From: Arenicola marina
Taxonomy: Eukaryota > Annelida > Polychaeta > Arenicolidae
Assembly: GCA_964019135.1 (NCBI GenBank)
Contig: OZ025249.1
Coordinates: 3,038,001 to 3,102,000 of the forward strand
Direction of reading: 5' to 3'
DNA length: 64,000 bases
Part shown: positions 24,984-39,900 of the stretch, in pieces
Layout: every line of letters starts with the position of its first letter
How positions within the stretch are numbered: the first letter of the stretch is position 1
Notes under the pieces: generated by a model
Database searches by the model: none
Told to the model about the DNA's origin: nothing
What the model saw: only the letters and a program-made list of their open reading frames with translations
Translations under genes and position numbers: made by a program

Positions 24984-27900
24984 CTACACAGGGAGAAGGT
25001 CAAGACAGTGGTATCCGTTACTACGGAATGAAAGGATGTCATCAAGTTCAGACTTTGTTACAGAAATTATATACATTTAATTAGCAGTTCATTTAAATAG
25101 TGCATAGATTTATGTATGCACACGTGCACAGGCTAAAGCAGTTTTGGGCAAAGAATTATGCTTCACGGAGGATTTGAAAACACCCCATATTCCAACCAAC
25201 TTAGTCAACCAAAACAATCACGCAATTCAAGATGGCGGCTGGCTTCGTGGCCTTGACCTTTACCTCGTCGTAGTCGAACTGGCTTGAGAAGCGCGAGGTG
25301 GGATCGATGATGAGGTGACGGAGCTGGAAGCCGAGGTCCTTGTACCTGAAACACACCATGGACGGCTGGAGCACACCTGGCTGGGGACACTTTACCCTCT
25401 GACAGTCAATACACAGGGCTGGGGACCCTTTACCCTGTGACAGTCAATACACCTGGCCGGGGACCCTTTACCCTGTGACAGTCAATACACCTGGCCGGGG
25501 ACACTTTACCCTGTAACAGTCAATACACAGGGCTGGGGACACTTTACCCTGTGACAGTCAATACACCTGGCTGGGGACACTTTACCCTGTGACAGTCAAT
25601 ACACAGGGCTGGGGACGCTTTACCCTGTGACAGTCAGTACACAGGGCTGGGGACACTTTACCCTGTGACAGTCAATACACCTGGCTGGGGACACTTTACC
25701 TTGCGACAGTCGATACACCTGGCTGGGGACACTTTACCCTGTGACAGTCAATACACCTGGCTGGGGACACTTTACCCTGTGACAGTCAATACACAGGGCT
25801 AGGGACACTTTACCCTGTGACAGTCCATACACAGGGCTGGGGACGCTTTACCCTGTGACAGTCAATACACAGGGCTGGGGACACTTTACCCTGCGACAGT
25901 CAATACGCAGGGCTGGGGACACTTTACCCTGTGACAGTCAAATACACCTGGCCGGGGACACTTTACCCTGTGACAGTCAATAAACCTGGCCGGGGACACT
26001 TTACCCTGTGACAGTCAATACACAGGGCTGGGGACACTTTACCCTGTGACAGTCAATACACAGGGCTGGGGACACTTTACCCTGTGACAGTCAATACACA
26101 GGGCTGGGGACACTTTACCCTGTGACAGTCAATACACCTGGCCGGGGACACTTTACCCTGTGACAGTCAATACACAGGGCTGGGGACGCTTTACCCTGTG
26201 ACAGTCAATACACAGGGCTGGGGACACTTTACCCTGTGACAGTCAATACACCTGGCTGGGGACACTTTACCCTGCGACAGTCGATACACCTGGCCGGGGA
26301 CACTTTACCCTGTGACAGTCAATACACAGGGCTGGGGACACTTTACCCTGTGACAGTAATTACACAGGGCTGGGGACACTTTACCCTGCGACAGTCAATA
26401 CGCAGGGCTGGGGACACTTTACCCTGTGACAGTCAATACACCTGGCTGGGGACACTTTACCCTGTGACAGTCAATACACAGGGCTGGGGACACTTTACCC
26501 TGTGACAGTCAATACACCTGGCTGGGGACACTTTACCCTGCGACGGTCGATACACCTGGCTGGGTACACTTTACCCTGTGACAGTCAATATACAGGGCTG
26601 GGGACACCTTACCCTGTGACAGTCAATACACAGGGCCGGGGACACTTTACCCTGTGACAGTCAATACACAGGGCTGGGGACACTTTACCCTGTGACAATC
26701 AATACACCTGGCTGGGGACACTTTACCCTGCGACAGTCAATACACAGGGCTGGGGACACTTTACCCTGTGACAGTCGATACACCTGGCCGGGGAAACTTT
26801 ACTCTGTGACAGTCAATACACAGGGCTGGGGACACTTTATCCTGTGACAGTCAATACACCTGGCTGGGGACACTTTACCCTGGGACAGTCAATACACAGG
26901 GCTGAGGACGCTTTACCCTGTGACAGTCAATACAAAGGGCTGGGGACACTTTACCCTGTGACAGTCAATACACCTGGCTGGGTACACTTTACCCTGTGAC
27001 AGTCAATATACAGGGCTGGGGACACCTTACCCTGTGACAGTCAATACACAGGGCTGGGGACGCTTTACCCTGTGACAGTCAATACACAGGGCTGGGGACA
27101 CTTTACCCTGTGACAGTCAATACACCTGGCTGGGGACACTTTACCCTGTGACAGTCAATATACAGGGCTGTGGACACCTTACCCTGTGACAGTCAATACA
27201 CAGGGCTGGGGACACTTTGCCTTGTGACAGTCAATACACCTGGCCGGGGACACTTTGCCCTGTGACAGTCAATACACAGGGCTGGGGACGCTTTACCCTG
27301 TGACAGTCAATACACAGGGCTGGGGACACTTTACCCTGCGACAGTCAATACACCTGGCCGGGGACACTTTACCCTGTGACAGACAATACACCAGGCTGGG
27401 AACACTTTACCCTGTGACAGTCAATATACAGGGCTGGGGACACCTTACCCTGTGACAGACAATACACAGGGTTAGGGACACTTTGCCTTGTGACAGTCAA
27501 TACACCTGGCCGGGGACACTTTACCCTGTGACAGTCAATACACAGGGCTGGGGACACTTTACCCTGTGACAGTCAATACAAAGGGCTGGGGACACTTTAC
27601 CCTGTGAAAGTCAATACACAGTCAACGGACCTACCTGGCGTAGAGGACGCCCCTGAACCACGTGACCTATCTGCCGTAGAGGACGCCCCTGACCCACGTG
27701 ACCTATCTGCCGTAGAGGACGCCAGACCCACGTGACCTACCTGCCGTAGAGAACGCCCCTGACCCAAGTGACCTCCCGGTCGTAGAGGACGCCCCTGACC
27801 CACGTGACCTACCAGCAATAAAGGACGCCTCTGACCCACGTGACCTACCTGCCATAGAAGACGCCCCTGACCCACGTGACCTACCTGTCGTAGAGGACGC

Positions 27901-30900
27901 CCCTGACCTACCTGTCGTAGAGGACGCCCCTGACCTACCTGCCGTAGAGGACGCCCCTGAACCACGTGACCTACCTGTCGTAGAGGATGCCCCAGTTACG
28001 CTTGACGAAGCGCCAAGTTTGCACACGGCCCGCTGGGTTCCTGGCCAGGTTGTTGAAGACACCGACGGCGTCTGCACTCCGGATTTTAGTGTCATCCAGC
28101 GCCAGATTCAGCAGTCTGCGTGGGGAAAAAGCGCAATTACCACGTCTGTTACCCCAGGGTTCATGGCCAGAGCGGGGTGGGTGGCGGTAGGATGCGGACA
28201 CACGGCAGACTGCTCGTACACATGGCGTGGGCCAAGTACCAGCAACTGGTCAGGGCTACGCGGGTGACCCCCCCTTGTCAGACATGTCATCTGTTGATCC
28301 TTTGAGTGAATAATAACTTCATGTAACGCAGCCGGCATATGTGACAAAACCCCGGAAAGGTGTCCCGTTATAAGGGACCAGGCCACGGTTCATGGATCTC
28401 CACCCAGACCGTTATAAGGGACCAGGCCACGGTTCATGGATCTCCACCCAGACCGGTTTAAGGGACCAGACCACGGTTCATGGATCTCCACCCAGACCGG
28501 TTTAAGGGACCAGGCCACGGTTGATAGGGTCTCCACCCAGACCGTTATAAGGGACCAGGCCACGGTTCATGGGGTCTCCATCCAGACTGTTATAAGGGAC
28601 CAAGCCACGATTCATGGATCTCCACCCAGACCGTTATAAGGGACCAGGCCACGGTTCATGGATCTCCACCCAGACCGGTTTAAGGGACCAGGCCACGGTT
28701 GATGGGGTCTCCACCCAGACCGTTATAAGGGACCAGGCCACGGTTCATGGGGTCTCCATCCAGACTGTTATAAGGGACCAAGCCACGGTTCATGGGGTCT
28801 CCACCCAGACCGGTTTAAGGGACCAGGCCACGGTTGATGGGGTCTCCACCCAGACCGTTATAAGGGACCAGGCCACGGTTCATGGGGTCTTTATCCAGAC
28901 TGTTATAAGGGACCAAGCCACGGTTCATGGGGTCTCCACCCAGACCGTTATAAGGGACCAGGCCACGGTTCATGGGGTCTCCACCCTGACCGTTATAAGA
29001 GAACCAGGCCACGGTTCATGGGGTCTCCACCAAGACCGTTATAAGGGACCAGGCCACGGTTCATAGGGTCTCCACCCAGACCGTTATAAGGGACCAGGCC
29101 ACGGTTCATGGGGTCTCCACCCTGACCGTTATAAGGGACCAGGCCACGGTTCATGGGGTCTCCACCCAGACCGTTATAAGGGACTAGGCCACGGTTCATG
29201 GGATCTCCACCAAGACCGTTATATGGGACCAGGCCCCGGTTCATGGGGTCTCCACCCTGACCGTTATAAGGGACCAGGCAACGGTTCATGGGGTCTCCAC
29301 CCAGACCGTTATAAGGGACCAGGCCACGGTTCATGGGGTCTCCACCCAGACCGTTATAAGGGACCAGGCCACGGTTCATGGGGTCTCCACCCTGACCGTT
29401 ATAGGGGACCAGGCTACGGTTCATGGGGTCTCCACCCTGACCGTTATAAGGGACCACGCCACGGTTCATGGGGTCTCCACCCAGACCGTTATAAGGCACC
29501 AGGCCACGGTTCATGGGGTCTCCACCCAGACCGTTATAAGGGACCAGGCCACGGTTCATGGGGTCTCCACCAAGACCGTTATATGGGACCAGGCTACGGT
29601 TCATGGGGTCTCAACCCTGACCGTTATAAGGGACCAGGCCACGGTTCATGGGGTCTCAACCCAGACCGTTATAAGGGACCAGGCCACGGTTCATGGGGTG
29701 TCCACCAAGACCGTTATAAGGGACCAGGCCACGGTTCATGGGGTCTCCACCCAGACCGTTATAAGGGACCAGGCCACGGTTCATGGAGTCTCCACCCTGA
29801 CCGTTATACGGGACCAGGCCACGGTTCATTGGGTCTCCACCCAGACCGTTATAAGGGACCAGGCCACGGTTCATGGGGTCTCCACCCTGACCGTTATAAG
29901 GGACCAGGCCACGGTTCATGGGGTCTCCACCAAGACCGTTATAAGGGACCAGGCCACGGTTCATAGGGTCTCCACCCAGACCGTTATAAGGGACCAGGCC
30001 ACGGTTCATGGGGTCTCCACCCTGACCGTTATAAGGGACCAGGCCACGGTTCATGGGGTCTCCACCCAGACCGTTATAAGGGACCAGGCCACGGTTCATG
30101 GGGTCTCCACCCTGACCGTTATAAGGGACCAGGCCACGGTTCATGGGGTCTCCACCCTGACCGTTATAAGGGACCAGGCCACGGTTCATGGGGTCTCCAC
30201 CAAGACCGTTATAAGGGACCAGGCTACGGTTCATAGGGTCTCCACCCAGACCGTTATAAGGGACCAGGCCACGGTTCATGGGGTCTCCACCCTGACCGTT
30301 ATAAGGGACCAGGCCGCGGTTCATGGGGTCTCCACCCAGACCGTTATAAGGGACTAGGCCACGGTTTATGGGGCCTCCACCAAGACCGTTATATGGGACC
30401 AGGCCCCGGTTCACGGGGTCTCCACCCTGACCGTTATAAGGAACCAGGCAACGGTTCATGGGGTCTCCACCCAGACCGTTATAAGGGACCAGGCCACGGT
30501 TCATGGGGTCTCCACCCAGACTGTTATAAGGGACCAGGCCACGGTTCATGGGGTCTCCACCCTGACCGTTATAAGGGACCAGGCTACGGTTCATGGGGTC
30601 TCCACCCTGACCGTTATAAGGGACCACGCCACGGTTCATGGGGTCTCCACCCAGACCGTTATAAGGGACCAGGCCACGGTTCATGGGGTCTCCACCCAGA
30701 CCGTTATAAGGGACCAGGCCACGGTTCATGGGGTCTCCACCAAGACCGTTATATGGGACCAGGCTACGGTTCATGGGGTCTCCACCCTGACCGTTATAAG
30801 GGACCACGCCACGGTTCATGGGGTCTCCACCCGGACCGTTATAAGGGACCAGGCAACGGTTCATGGGGTCTCCACCCGGACCGTTATAAGGGACCAGGCC

Positions 30901-33900
30901 ACGGTTCATGGGGTCTCCACCCTGACCGTTATAAGGGACCAGGCCACGGTTCATGGGGTCTCCACCCAGACCGTTATAAGGGACCAGGCCACGGTTCATG
31001 GGGTCTCCACCCTGACCGTTATAAGGGACCAGGCCACGGTTCATGGGGTCTCCACCAAGACCGTTATAAGGGACCAGGCCACGGTTCATAGGGTCTCCAC
31101 CCAGACCGTTATAAGGGACCAGGCCACGGTTCATGGGGTCTCCACCAAGACCGTTATATGGGACCAGGCTACGGTTCATGGGGTCTCCACCCTGACCGTT
31201 ATAAGGGACCACGCCACGGTTCATGGGGTCTCCACCCGGACCGTTATAAGGGACCAGGCCACGGTTCATGGGGTCTCCACCCGGACCGTTATAAGGGACC
31301 AGGCCACGGTTCATGGGGTCTCCACCCTGACCGTTATAAGGGACCAGGCCACGGTTCATGGGGTCTCCACCCAGACCGTTATAAGGGACCAGGCCACGGT
31401 TCATGGGGTCTCCACCCTGACCGTTATAAGGGACCAGGCCACGGTTCATGGGGTCTCCACCAAGACCGTTATAAGGGACCAGGCCACGGTTCATAGGGTC
31501 TCCACCCAGACCGTTATAAGAGACCAGGCCACGGTTCATGGGGTCTCCACCCTGACCGTTATAAGGGACCAGGCCACGGTTCATGGGGTCTCCACCCAGA
31601 CCGTTATAAGGGACTAGGCCACGGTTCATGGGGTCTCCACCAAGACCGTTATATGGGACCAGGCCCCGGTTCATGGGGTCTCCACCCTGACCGTTATAAG
31701 GGACCAGGCAACGGTTCATGGGGTCTCCACCCAGACCGTTATAAGGGACCAGGCCACGGTTCATGGGGTCTCCACCCAGACCGTTATAAGGGACCAGGCC
31801 ACGGTTCATGGGGTCTCCACCCTGACCGTTATAAGGGACCAGGCTACGGTTCATGGGGTCTCCACCCTGACCGTTATAAGGGACCACGCCACGGTTCATG
31901 GGGTCTCCACCCAGACCGTTATAAGGGACCAGGCCACGGTTCATGGGGTCTCCACCCAGACCGTTATAAGGGACCAGGCCACGGTTCATGGGGTCTCCAC
32001 CAAGACCGTTATATGGGACCAGGCTACGGTTCATGGGGTCTCAACCCAGATCGTTATAAGGGACCAGGCCACGGTTCATGGGGTCTCAACCCAGACCGTT
32101 ATAAGGGACCAGGCCACGGTTCATGGGGTCTCCACCAAGACCGTTATAAGGGACCACGCCACGGTTCATCGGGTCTCCACCCAGACCGTTATAAGGGACC
32201 AGGCCACGGTTCATGGGGTCTCCACCCTGACCGTTATAAGGGACCAGGCCACGGTTCATGGGGTCTCCACCCAGACCGTTATAAGGGACCAGGCCACGGT
32301 TCATGGGGTTTCCACCCTGACCGTTATAAGGGACCAGGCCACGGTTCATGGGGTCTCCAGCAAGACCGTTATAAGGGACCAGGCCACGGTTCATAGGGTC
32401 TCCACCCAGACCGTTATAAGGGACCAGGCCACGGTTCATGGGGTCTCCACCCTGACCGTTATAAGGGACCAGGCCACGGTTCATGGGGTCTCCACCCTGA
32501 CCGTTATAAGGGACCAGGCCACGGTTCATGGCGTCTCCACCCTGACCGTTATAAGGGACCAGGCCACGGTTCATGGGGTCTCCACCAAGACCGTTATAAG
32601 GGACCAGGCTACTGTTCATAGGGTCTCCACCCAGACCGTTATAAGGGACCAGGCCACGGTTCATGGGGTCTCCACCCTGACCGTTATAAGGGACCCAGCC
32701 ACGGTTCATGGGGTCTCCACCCAGACCGTTATAAGGGACTAGGCCACGGTTTATGGGGTCTCCACCAAGACCGTTATATGGGACCAGGCCCCGGTTCATG
32801 GGGTCTCCACCCTGACCGTTATAAGGGACCAGGCCACGGTTCATGGGGTCTCCACCCAGACCGTTATAAGGGACCAGGCCACGGTTCATGGGGTCTCCAC
32901 CCAGACCGTTATAAGGGACCAGGCCACGGTTCATGGGGTCTCCACCAAGACCGTTATATGGGACCAGGCTACGGTTCATGGGGTCTCCACCCTGACCGTT
33001 ATAAGGGACCACGCCACGGTTCATGGGGTCTCCACCCGGACCGTTATAAGGGACCAGGCCACGGTTCATGGGGTTTCCACCCGGACCGTTATAAGGGACC
33101 AGGAAACGGTTCATGGGGTCTCCACCCTGACCGTTATATGGGACCAGGCCACGGTTCATAGGGTCTCCACCCTGACCGTTATAAGGGACCAGGCCACGGT
33201 TCATGGGGTCTCCACCCTGACCGTTATAAGGGACCAGGCCACGGTTCATGGGGTCTCCACCAAGACCGTTATAAGGGACCAGGCCACGGTTCATAGGGTC
33301 TCCACCCAGACCGTTATAAGGGACCAGGCCACGGTTCATGGGGTCTCCACCCTGACCGTTATAAGGGACCAGGCCACGGTTCATGGGGTCTCCACCCAGA
33401 CCGTTATAAGGGACTAGGCCACGGTTCATGGGGTCTCCACCAAGACCGTTATATGGGACCAGGCCCCGGTTCATGGGGTCTCCACCCTGACAGTTATAGG
33501 GGACCAGGCCACGGTTCATGGGGTCTCCACCCAGACCGTTATAAGGGACCAGGCCACGGTTCATGGGGTCTCCACCCAGACCGTTATAAGGGACCAGGCC
33601 ACGGTTCATGGGGTCTCCACCAAGACCGTTTTATGGGACCAGGCTACGGTTCATGGGGTCTCCACCCAGACCGTTATAAGGGACCAGGCCACGGTTCATG
33701 GGGCCTCAACCCAGACCGCTATAAGGGACCAGGCCACGGTTCATGGGGTCTCCACCAAGACCGTTATAAGGGACCAGGCCACGGTTCATAGGGTCTCAAC
33801 CCAGACCGTTATAAGGGACCAGGCCACGGTTCATGGGGTCTCCACCCTGACCGTTATAAGGGACCAGGCCACGGTTCATGGGGTCTCCACCCAGACCGTT

Positions 33901-36900
33901 ATAAGGGACCAGGCCACGGTTCATGGGGTCTCCACCCTGACCGTTATAAGGGACCAGGCCACGGTTCATGGGGTCTCCAGCAAGACCGTTATAAGGGACC
34001 AGGCCACGGTTCATAGGGTCTCCACCCAGACCGTTATAAGGGACCAGGCCACGGTTCATGGGGTCTCCACCCTGACCGTTATAAGGGACCAGGCCACGGT
34101 TCATGGGGTCTCCACCCAGACCGTTATAAGGGACCAGGCCACGGTTCATGGGGTCTCCACCCTGACCGTTATAAGGGACCAGGCCACGGTTCATGGGGTC
34201 TCCACCAAGACCGTTATATGGGACCAGGCTACGGTTCATGGGGTCTCCACCCTGACCGTTATAAGGGACCACGCCACGGTTCATGGGGTCTCCACCCGGA
34301 CCGTTATAAGGGACCAGGCCACGGTTCATGGGGTCTCCACCCGGACCGTTATAAGGGACCAGGCCACGGTTCATGGGGTCTCCACCCAGACCGTTATAAG
34401 GGACCAGGCCACGGTTCATGGGGTCTCCACCCAGACCGTTATAAGGGACCAGGCCACGGTTCATGGGGTCTCCACCCTGACCGTTATACGGGACCAGGCC
34501 ACGGTTCATGGGGTCTCCACCAAGACCGTTATAAGGGACCAGGCCACGGTTCATAGGGTCTCCACCCAGACCGTTATAAGGGACCAGGCCACGGTTCATG
34601 GGGTCTCCACCCTGGCCGTTATAAGGGACCAGGCCACGGTTCATGGGGTCTCCACCCAGACCGTTATAAGGGACTAGGCCACGGTTCATGGGGTCTCCAC
34701 CAAGACCGTTATATGGGACCAGGCCCCGGTTCATGGGGTCTCCAACCTGACCGTTATAAGGGACCAGGCAACGGTTCATGGGGTCTCCAGCCAGACCGTT
34801 ATAAGGGACCAGGCCACGGTTCATGGGGTCTCCACCCAGACCGTTATAAGGGACCAGGCGACGGTTCATGGGGTCTCCACCCTGACCGTTATAAGGGACC
34901 AGTCTACGGTTCATGGGGTCTCCACCCTGACCGTTATAAGGGACCACGCCACAGTTCATGGGGTCTCAACCCAGACCGTTATAAGGGACCAGGCCACGGT
35001 TCATGGAGTCTCCACCCAGACCGTCATAAGGGACCAGGCCACGGTTCATGGGGTCTCCACCAAGACCGTTATATGGGACCAGGCTACGGTTCATGGGGTC
35101 TCCACCCTGACCGTTATAAGGGACCACGCAACGGTTCATGGGGTCTCCACCCGGACCGTTATAAGGGACCAGGCCACGGTTCATGGGGTCTCCACCCAGA
35201 CCTTTATAAGGGACCAGGCCACGGTTCATGGGGTCTCCACCCTGACCGTTATAAGGGACCACGCCACGGTTCATGGGGTCTCCACCCAGACCGTTATAAG
35301 GGACCAGGCCACGGTTCATGGGGTCTCCACCCAGACCGTTATAAGGGACCAGGCCACGGTTCATGGGGTCTCCACCAAGACCGTTTTATGGGACCAGGCT
35401 ACGGTTCATGGGGTCTCAACCCAGACCGTTATAAGGGACCAGGCCACGGTTCATGGGGTCTCAACCCAGACCGTTATAAGGGACCAGGCCACGGTTCATG
35501 GGGTCTCCACCAAGACCGTTATAAGGGACCAGGCCACGGTTCATAGGGTCTCCACCCAGACCGTTATAAGGGACCAGGCCACGGTTCATGGGGTCTCCAC
35601 CCTGACCGTTATAAGGGACCAGGCCACGGTTCATGGGGTCTCCACCCAGACCGTTATAAGGGACCAGGCCACGGTTCATGGGGTCTCCACCCTGACCGTT
35701 ATAAGGGACCAGGCCACGGTTCATGGGGTCTCCAGCAAGACCGTTATAAGGGACCAGGCCACGGTTCATAGGGTCTCCACCCAGACCGTTATAAGGGACC
35801 AGGCCACGGTTCATGGGGTCTCCACCCTGACCGTTATAAGGGACCAGGCCACGGTTCATGGGGTCTCCACCCAGACCGTTATAAGGGACCAGGCCACGGT
35901 TCATGGGGTCTCCACCCTGACCGTTATAAGGGACCAGGCCACGGTTCATGGGGTCTCCACCAAGACCGTTATATGGGACCAGGCTACGGTTCATGGGGTC
36001 TCCACCCTGACCGTTATAAGGGACCACGCCACGGTTCATAGGGTCTCCACCCGGACCGTTATAAGGGACCAGGCCACGGTTCATGGGGTCTCCACCCGGA
36101 CCGTTATAAGGGACCAGGCCACGGTTCATGGGGTCTCCACCCAGACCGTTATAAGGGACCAGGCCACGGTTCATGGGGTCTCCATCCAGACCGTTATAAG
36201 GGACCAGGCCACGGTTCATGGGGTCTCCACCCTGACCGTTATAAGGGACCAGGCCACGGTTCATGGGGTCTCCACCAAGACCGTTATAAGGGACCAGGCC
36301 ACGGTTCATAGGGTCTCCACCCAGACCGTTATAAGGGACCAGGCCACGGTTCATGGGGTCTCCACCCTGACCGTTATAAGGGACCAGGCCACGGTTCATG
36401 GGGTCTCCACCCAGACCGTTATAAGGGACTAGGCCACGGTTCATGGGGTCTCCACCAAGACCGTTATATGGGACCAGGCCCCGGTTCATGGGGTCTCCAC
36501 CCTGACCGTTATAAGGGACCAGGCAACGGTTCATGGGGTCTCCAGCCAGACCGTTATAAGGGACCAGGCCACGGTTCATGGGGTCTCCACCCAGACCGTT
36601 ATAAGGGACCAGGCCACGGTTCATGGGGTCTCCACCCTGACCGTTATAAGGGACCAGTCTACGGTTCATGGGGTCTCCACCCTGACCGTTATAAGGGACC
36701 ACGCCACGGTTCATGGGGTCTCAACCCAGACCGTTATAAGGGACCAGGCCACGGTTCATGGAGTCTCCACCCAGACCGTCATAAGGGACCAGGCCACGGT
36801 TCATGGGGTCTCCACCAAGACCGTTATATGGGACCAGGCTACGGTTCATGGGGTCTCCACCCTGACCGTTATAAGGGACCACGCAACGGTTCATGGGGTC

Positions 36901-39900
36901 TCCACCCGGACCGTTATAAGGGACCAGGCCACGGTTCATGGGGTCTCCACCCAGACCTTTATAAGGGACCAGGCCACGGTTCATGGGGTCTCCACCCAGA
37001 CCGTTATAAGGGACCAGGCCACGGTTCATGGGGTCTCCACCCAGACCGTTATAAGGGACCAGGCCACGGTTCATGGGGTCTCCCCCCAGACCCTGTTTAT
37101 TTACACAAACCTGTTGATGAGCGTGACGTCTTCGGTGGAGGCCAAGGCTGACAAGTATTTCTTCTTCTCCGTAGCTTCGTATGTGACGAGGAACTTGTTC
37201 CACATGAAGTTCCACTCGGCCTCCCCGCCATACTTCACACCAGCCGAGTAAATGATGGATTTGAGGTTCGGGTTGAGGCTGAAACATCAACAGATGGGAT
37301 TCCACATCGGCATTCCTCCTCAAACACCGAGATACACAACTACGGTTTGGACCGTTGGACGGATTTCTGGTTTAGACCACGGTCAGCAACTCTATAATGA
37401 GATGCGATGAGAAAATTTACGTGTTGCCAATGGACATTTAGTCTGTGGATACGAAGTTTAGGCCGCTACCGACTAAAATAGGAAGACTCCCGTGTGTTTC
37501 GGATGCACGGACAATGGGTAAATAAATTACTGGCTACAGAACCCAAGATACTATCATTTATGGATAAGTACCTTGTACATAAAGATCTACTAAAAAATTC
37601 ATTATACAAATTATTATACTAATAATGTCAGTCGATCAAGCTTGTGTCAATTCAACAGTTACACAAACTCGATATCGTGAAGGACCCGAAATTCCGCGAG
37701 ACTCACGTGGTGTTCACGGAGTTCATCCAGTCTTGGAAGAACTGTTTGGCCTCTGCCATTCGCTCGCCGTGCTTCAGGTGCACCGCCTCCGACAGCAGCG
37801 CCGCCTGCCGCAGCCTGCACGCAAAGGGGAGATTGAAACCAAACGGCTAATGCTATCTGATGTTAAACCGCATACATAACGCGTCAAATGTGTTCACCCT
37901 GATCACAATAACGACAAGTCTATACTGAGACGTGGGGCAGAGCGTACAGCGGGTGGGCGCCCAGGGCCCATACACTATACTGAGACGTGGGGCAGAGCGT
38001 ACAGCGGGTGGGCGCCCAGGGCCCATACACTATACTGAGACGTGGGGCAGAGCGTACAGCGGGTGGGCGCCCAGGGCCCATACACTATACTGAGACGTGG
38101 GGCAGAGCGTACAGCGGGTGGGCGCCCAGGGCCCATACACTATACTGAGACGTGGGGCAGAGCGTACAGCGGGTGGGCGCCCAGGGCCCATACACTATAC
38201 TGAGACGTGAGGCAGAGCGTACAGCGGGTGGGCGCCCAGGGCCCATACACTATACTGAGACGTGGGGCAGAGCGTACAGCGGGTGGGCGCCCAGGGCCCA
38301 TACACTATACTGAGACGTGGGGCAGAGCGTACAGCCGGTGGGCGCCCAGGGCCCATACACTATACTGAGACGTGAGGCAGAGCGTACAGCGGGTGGGCGC
38401 CCAGGGCCCATACACTATACTGAGACGTGGGGCAGAGCGTACAGCGGGTGGGCGCCCAGGGCCCATACACTATACTGAGACGTGGGGCAGAGCGTACAGC
38501 CGGTGGGCGCCCAGGGCCCATACACTATACCGAGACGTGGGGCAGAGCGTACAGCGGGTGGGCGCCCAGGGCCCATACACTATACTGAGACGTGGGGCAG
38601 AGCGTACAGCGGGTGGGCGCCCAGGGCCCATACACTATACTGAGACGTGAGGCAGAGCGTACAGCGGGTGGGCGCCCAGGGCCCATACACTATACTGAGA
38701 CGTGGGGCAGAGCGTACAGCGGGTGGGCGCCCAGGGCCCATACACTATACTGAGACGTGGGGCAGAGCGTACAGCGGGTGGGCGCCCAGGGCCCATACAC
38801 TATACTGAGACGTGGGGCAGAGCGTACAGCGGGTGGGCGCCCAGGGCCCATACACTATACTGAGACGTGGGGCAGAGCGTACAGCGGGTGGGCGCCCAGG
38901 GCCCATACACTATACTGAGACGTGGGGCAGAGCGTGGTCAAAGATAATTGGGGTAAAATCGAACCCAATCGTCCCTAGCCAGTTACCTGGCCAGTGACTG
39001 ATCTGTGACTATGGTCTGTTACTATGGTATGTGACTATGATCTGTGACTGGTCTGTGACTGTGGTCTGTGACTGGTCTGTGACTATGGTCTGTGATTATG
39101 GTCTGTGACTGGTCTGCGGCTATGGTCTGTGATTATGGTCTGCGACTATGGTCTGTGACTATAGTCTGTGACTATGGTCTGTGACTATGGTCTGTGACTG
39201 GTCTGTGATTATAATCTATAACTGGGCTGTGACTGGGATGTGACTAGGGGGTGTGTCAGTGGTCTGTGGTAGTGGTCTGTGACTGTGGTCTGTGACTGGT
39301 CTGTGACTGGTTCGTGACTAGGGTCTGTGACTATGGTCTGTGACGTCTGTGATTCTGGTCTGTGACTGGTCTGTGACTAGGGTCTGTGACTGGTCTGTGA
39401 CTGGTCTGTGACTGGTCTGTGACTATGGTCTGTGATTATGGTCTGTGACTGGCCTGCGGCTATGGTCTGTGATTATGGTCTGTGACTATGGTCTGTGACT
39501 ATAGTCTGTGACTATGGTCTGTGACTGGTCTGTGATTATAATCTGTAACTGGGCTGTGACTGGTCTGTGACTAGGGTGTGTGTCAGTGGTCTGTGGTAGT
39601 GGTCTGTGACTGTGGTCTGTGACTGGTCTGTTACTATGGTCTGTGACTATGGTCTGTGACTAGGGTCTGTGACTATGGTCTGTGACTGGTTCGTGACTAG
39701 GGTCTGTGACTGGTCTGTGACTATGGTCTGTGACGTCTGTGACTGTGGTCTGTGACTGGTCTGTGACTGGTCTGTGACTAGGGTCTGTGACTGGTCTGTG
39801 ACTATGGTCTGTGACTATGGTCTGTGACTATGGTTCGTGACTGGTCTGTGACTATGGTCTGTGAGGTCTGTGGTCTGTGACTGGTCTGTGACTGGTCTGT

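Noticed and set aside
29656..32034. 792-codon minus-strand frame with [15 protein letters not shown] repeats and matching plus-strand frames
   Set aside because: It lies inside intron 16 in a 45-bp array. The exon 16 frame stops just past its donor, no splice path joins it, and both strands are equally open.
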